Part shown: positions 62,484 through 64,000 of the stretch, piece by piece
How the letters are laid out: each line of letters starts with the position of its first letter
How positions within the stretch are numbered: position 1 is the stretch's first letter
DNA from: Oscarella lobularis
Taxonomy: Eukaryota; Porifera; Homoscleromorpha; Homosclerophorida; Oscarellidae
NCBI RefSeq assembly: GCF_947507565.1
Contig: NC_089183.1
Coordinates: forward strand, 620,001 to 684,000
DNA length: 64,000 nucleotides
Direction: 5' to 3'
Notes under the pieces: generated by a model
Seen by the model: only the letters and a program-made list of their open reading frames with translations
What the model was told of the DNA's origin: nothing
Databases searched by the model: none
Made by a program: the position numbers and the translations under genes

Positions 62484-64000
62484 ATGGAACAAAAATTTGA
62501 AACGGCGTTAAAGAATTTTCACTCTTCCTTGGAGACACTACTAAATGAACAGCTGCATCTTTCAGACGAAATTCGGCAACTCTTGACAGAATTGAGCAGC
62601 CTCGTCGACAATTCGCGTGATGAATTTCCGGAAGATTTTCTCCTGGCGTCCTTAGTGAGCGTAAACAAACGCCTGGTTAAGATACGAAACAGTTTGAAGC
62701 GCAAAAAGGCACCTGCAGCGACAGAAATCGAAATGTTGCAAAAAATATTGGCAGATCTACAAAGCATCGCCGCTCGTAGCGCTTCAAGGGGCGGGCTGAG
62801 GGCGAGTGACCTGATTATGACAAGTAAAGCGCGCGAATTTTGGATAAGCGCCTTCGGGGAAGAAGCAGATACAAGTTGGAACAACTGGGAGGAAAAGTAT
62901 TCAGACTCGTTTGGTGGCGCGACATTCACAGACGACGAGCTGAGCATCTTGAAGCCGCTTCTTGGTAAGGAGATTGAATACGTAACCGCCATGCAATATA
63001 ACATTGTATATGCGTACATTTCCTAATCTGTAGAATTTTCGGTACTACGTTCTCTTGTATAGGATTCGGTGACGGACACTACGTGTCTGCCTCGAACATA
63101 GACAAATGCTGTCAACGTTTTGGCTTTCCGTTTTCCATCATAAGAAGCTGTCGAGCAAAGGATTGCAAATGCATGGAGTTTCAGTTGGACGGCTCTAGTA
63201 GCATTTGCAAAGTCGCAGGTTGCGGACACGCGAGAAGTGAGCATTTAAAGGTGGAAAGAAAGTTTGTGACAAAGAGGTCGAGACTGCATGACTCTGTCTG
63301 TAAAGGCTATATTCTCATAGAGTTTTTTTACTAGAGGAAGTAAAGCGACTCCGATGCCAACTACCGGGAGGGGCTTTACTCCTCTGCAGGTGCGTGTTTG
63401 CATTTCAGTAAAAACATTTTAGGCAGTCATACCGGTATGTTTTAATTTCACAGAAATTGATTCTTAGCGACGAATCTCAAATAAATGCTACAAATGAAGA
63501 TGGCCAAACTGCTTTACACACAGCTGCTGGATACGGAAACGATCCAGATTTGATCACAATGCTGTTGCGCAAGGGTGCTCGCTGGGACATATTAGATAAG
63601 GTACGGGCTAACGTAAATGTAACGCAACTTTTAGTTGTACGATTACTGGTACATGTAAACGTTCCGTTGCTAGTGTAAATTGGCCTTTAGAGAGTCTAAA
63701 AACAATTGTCGTGAAAATAGGCTAGATCCTTAAGGGTCTTAGTTCTCAGTTGGCGTTTCAAACGCGTGAAAAACCCGTGATTGATAAACGTCTAAAACGT
63801 TTTAAAACATTTCAGAATGGCTTTGCACCTATTCATCTCGCAGCCAGACGAGGCCAACTGGCAGCCTGCAAGGCTCTTGTTGAGTGGGACAAGAGAAATG
63901 CAGAACAACCTTCTGGAGAGAAAGCTGAAAAGAAATTGCCTTTGCATTTTGCCTGTGAAGAAGACAGACTTGAAGTGATTGAGTATTTGACCAAGGAAGC
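62484..64000 (+). CDS. Ankyrin-repeat protein with Cys/His-rich module, N-terminal part
   Basis: Exons 62484-62964, 63063-63261, 63335-63389, 63454-63600 and 63816 to the window end, in one frame. Exon 1 (160 residues) is mostly helical, with a coiled-coil-like start and a compact W-rich end (FWISAFGEEADTSWNNWEEK); I do not recognise the fold. Exon 2 has CRAKDCKCMEF...CKVAGCGHARSEH, a C-x-C plus C-GH-x(4)-H arrangement that looks metal-binding. Then ankyrin repeats begin: GFTPLQ, DGQTALHTAAGYGN, NGFAPIHLAARRGQ, KKLPLHFACEEDR. The gene continues beyond the window. The exon 2 donor (GTTTGT at 63262) was chosen for phase. Role unknown; likely a protein-interaction scaffold. Confidence 0.78.

Overview
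The window is animal nuclear DNA. It carries single-copy metazoan genes (TOP3B, APAF1, RAD51AP1, CCDC34, ZNF143/76, PPP1R15, LRRIQ1-like, iduronate-2-sulfatase), an Ig-domain receptor, LDLa and VWA/Cache surface proteins, rhodopsin-like receptors and one tRNA. Genes are dense, many introns are only about 35-60 nt, and coding DNA is rich in TCG/ACG/GCG codons. Together this suggests an early-branching animal, most likely a sponge (a homoscleromorph such as Oscarella is my best guess). The taxonomic call is inference.

Layout. 0-1.1 kb: 3' end of a coiled-coil gene (+). 1.1-3.7 kb: no gene seen. 3.7-5.1 kb: intronless GTPase-like protein (+). 5.9-6.6 kb: small LDLa membrane protein (-). 7.1-9.9 kb: intronless VWA/Cache protein of calcium-channel alpha2delta/CACHD1 type (-). 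10.07-11.28 kb: two tandem paralogous secreted peptide precursors (+) with dibasic sites and a C-terminal Gly before the stop, like amidated neuropeptide precursors. 11.5-15.1 kb: complete 20-exon TOP3B (+). 15.5-34.2 kb: ten intronless, same-strand (-) 7TM receptors, interrupted by an iduronate-2-sulfatase gene (23.9-25.5 kb) and strewn with broken duplicate pieces of receptors, TOP3B, the sulfatase and RAD51AP1. 34.35-35.7 kb: RAD51AP1 (+). 36.6-40.0 kb: Ig receptor with a tyrosine- and proline-rich tail (+). 40.2-41.35 kb: CCDC34 (-), head-to-head with APAF1 (41.46-47.0 kb, +; CARD, NB-ARC, WD40). 47.1-48.0 kb: PPP1R15 (-) with uORFs. 49.3-49.9 kb: BK-channel beta-subunit-like two-TM protein (-). 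50.5-52.0 kb: ZNF143/76 (+). 52.2-55.9 kb: LRRIQ1-like coiled-coil/IQ protein without LRRs (-). 56.0 kb: intron-bearing tRNA-Phe (-). 56.4-58.5 kb: multi-exon GTPase (-), with a broken copy at 60.9-61.6 kb. 59.4-60.3 kb: beta-trefoil/FGF-like protein (-). 62.5 kb to the end: N-terminal part of an ankyrin-repeat protein (+).

Three things stand out. First, a candidate pair of amidated-peptide precursors sits next to a large receptor array. Second, the array is a mosaic of repeated segmental duplications whose breakpoints can be read by eye, including one that placed a TOP3B promoter copy in front of the second peptide gene. Third, GC-AG introns are frequent: five of roughly 95 introns I could place. 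Exon models were built by reading frame, splice signals and recalled family similarity only; no search or transcript was available.
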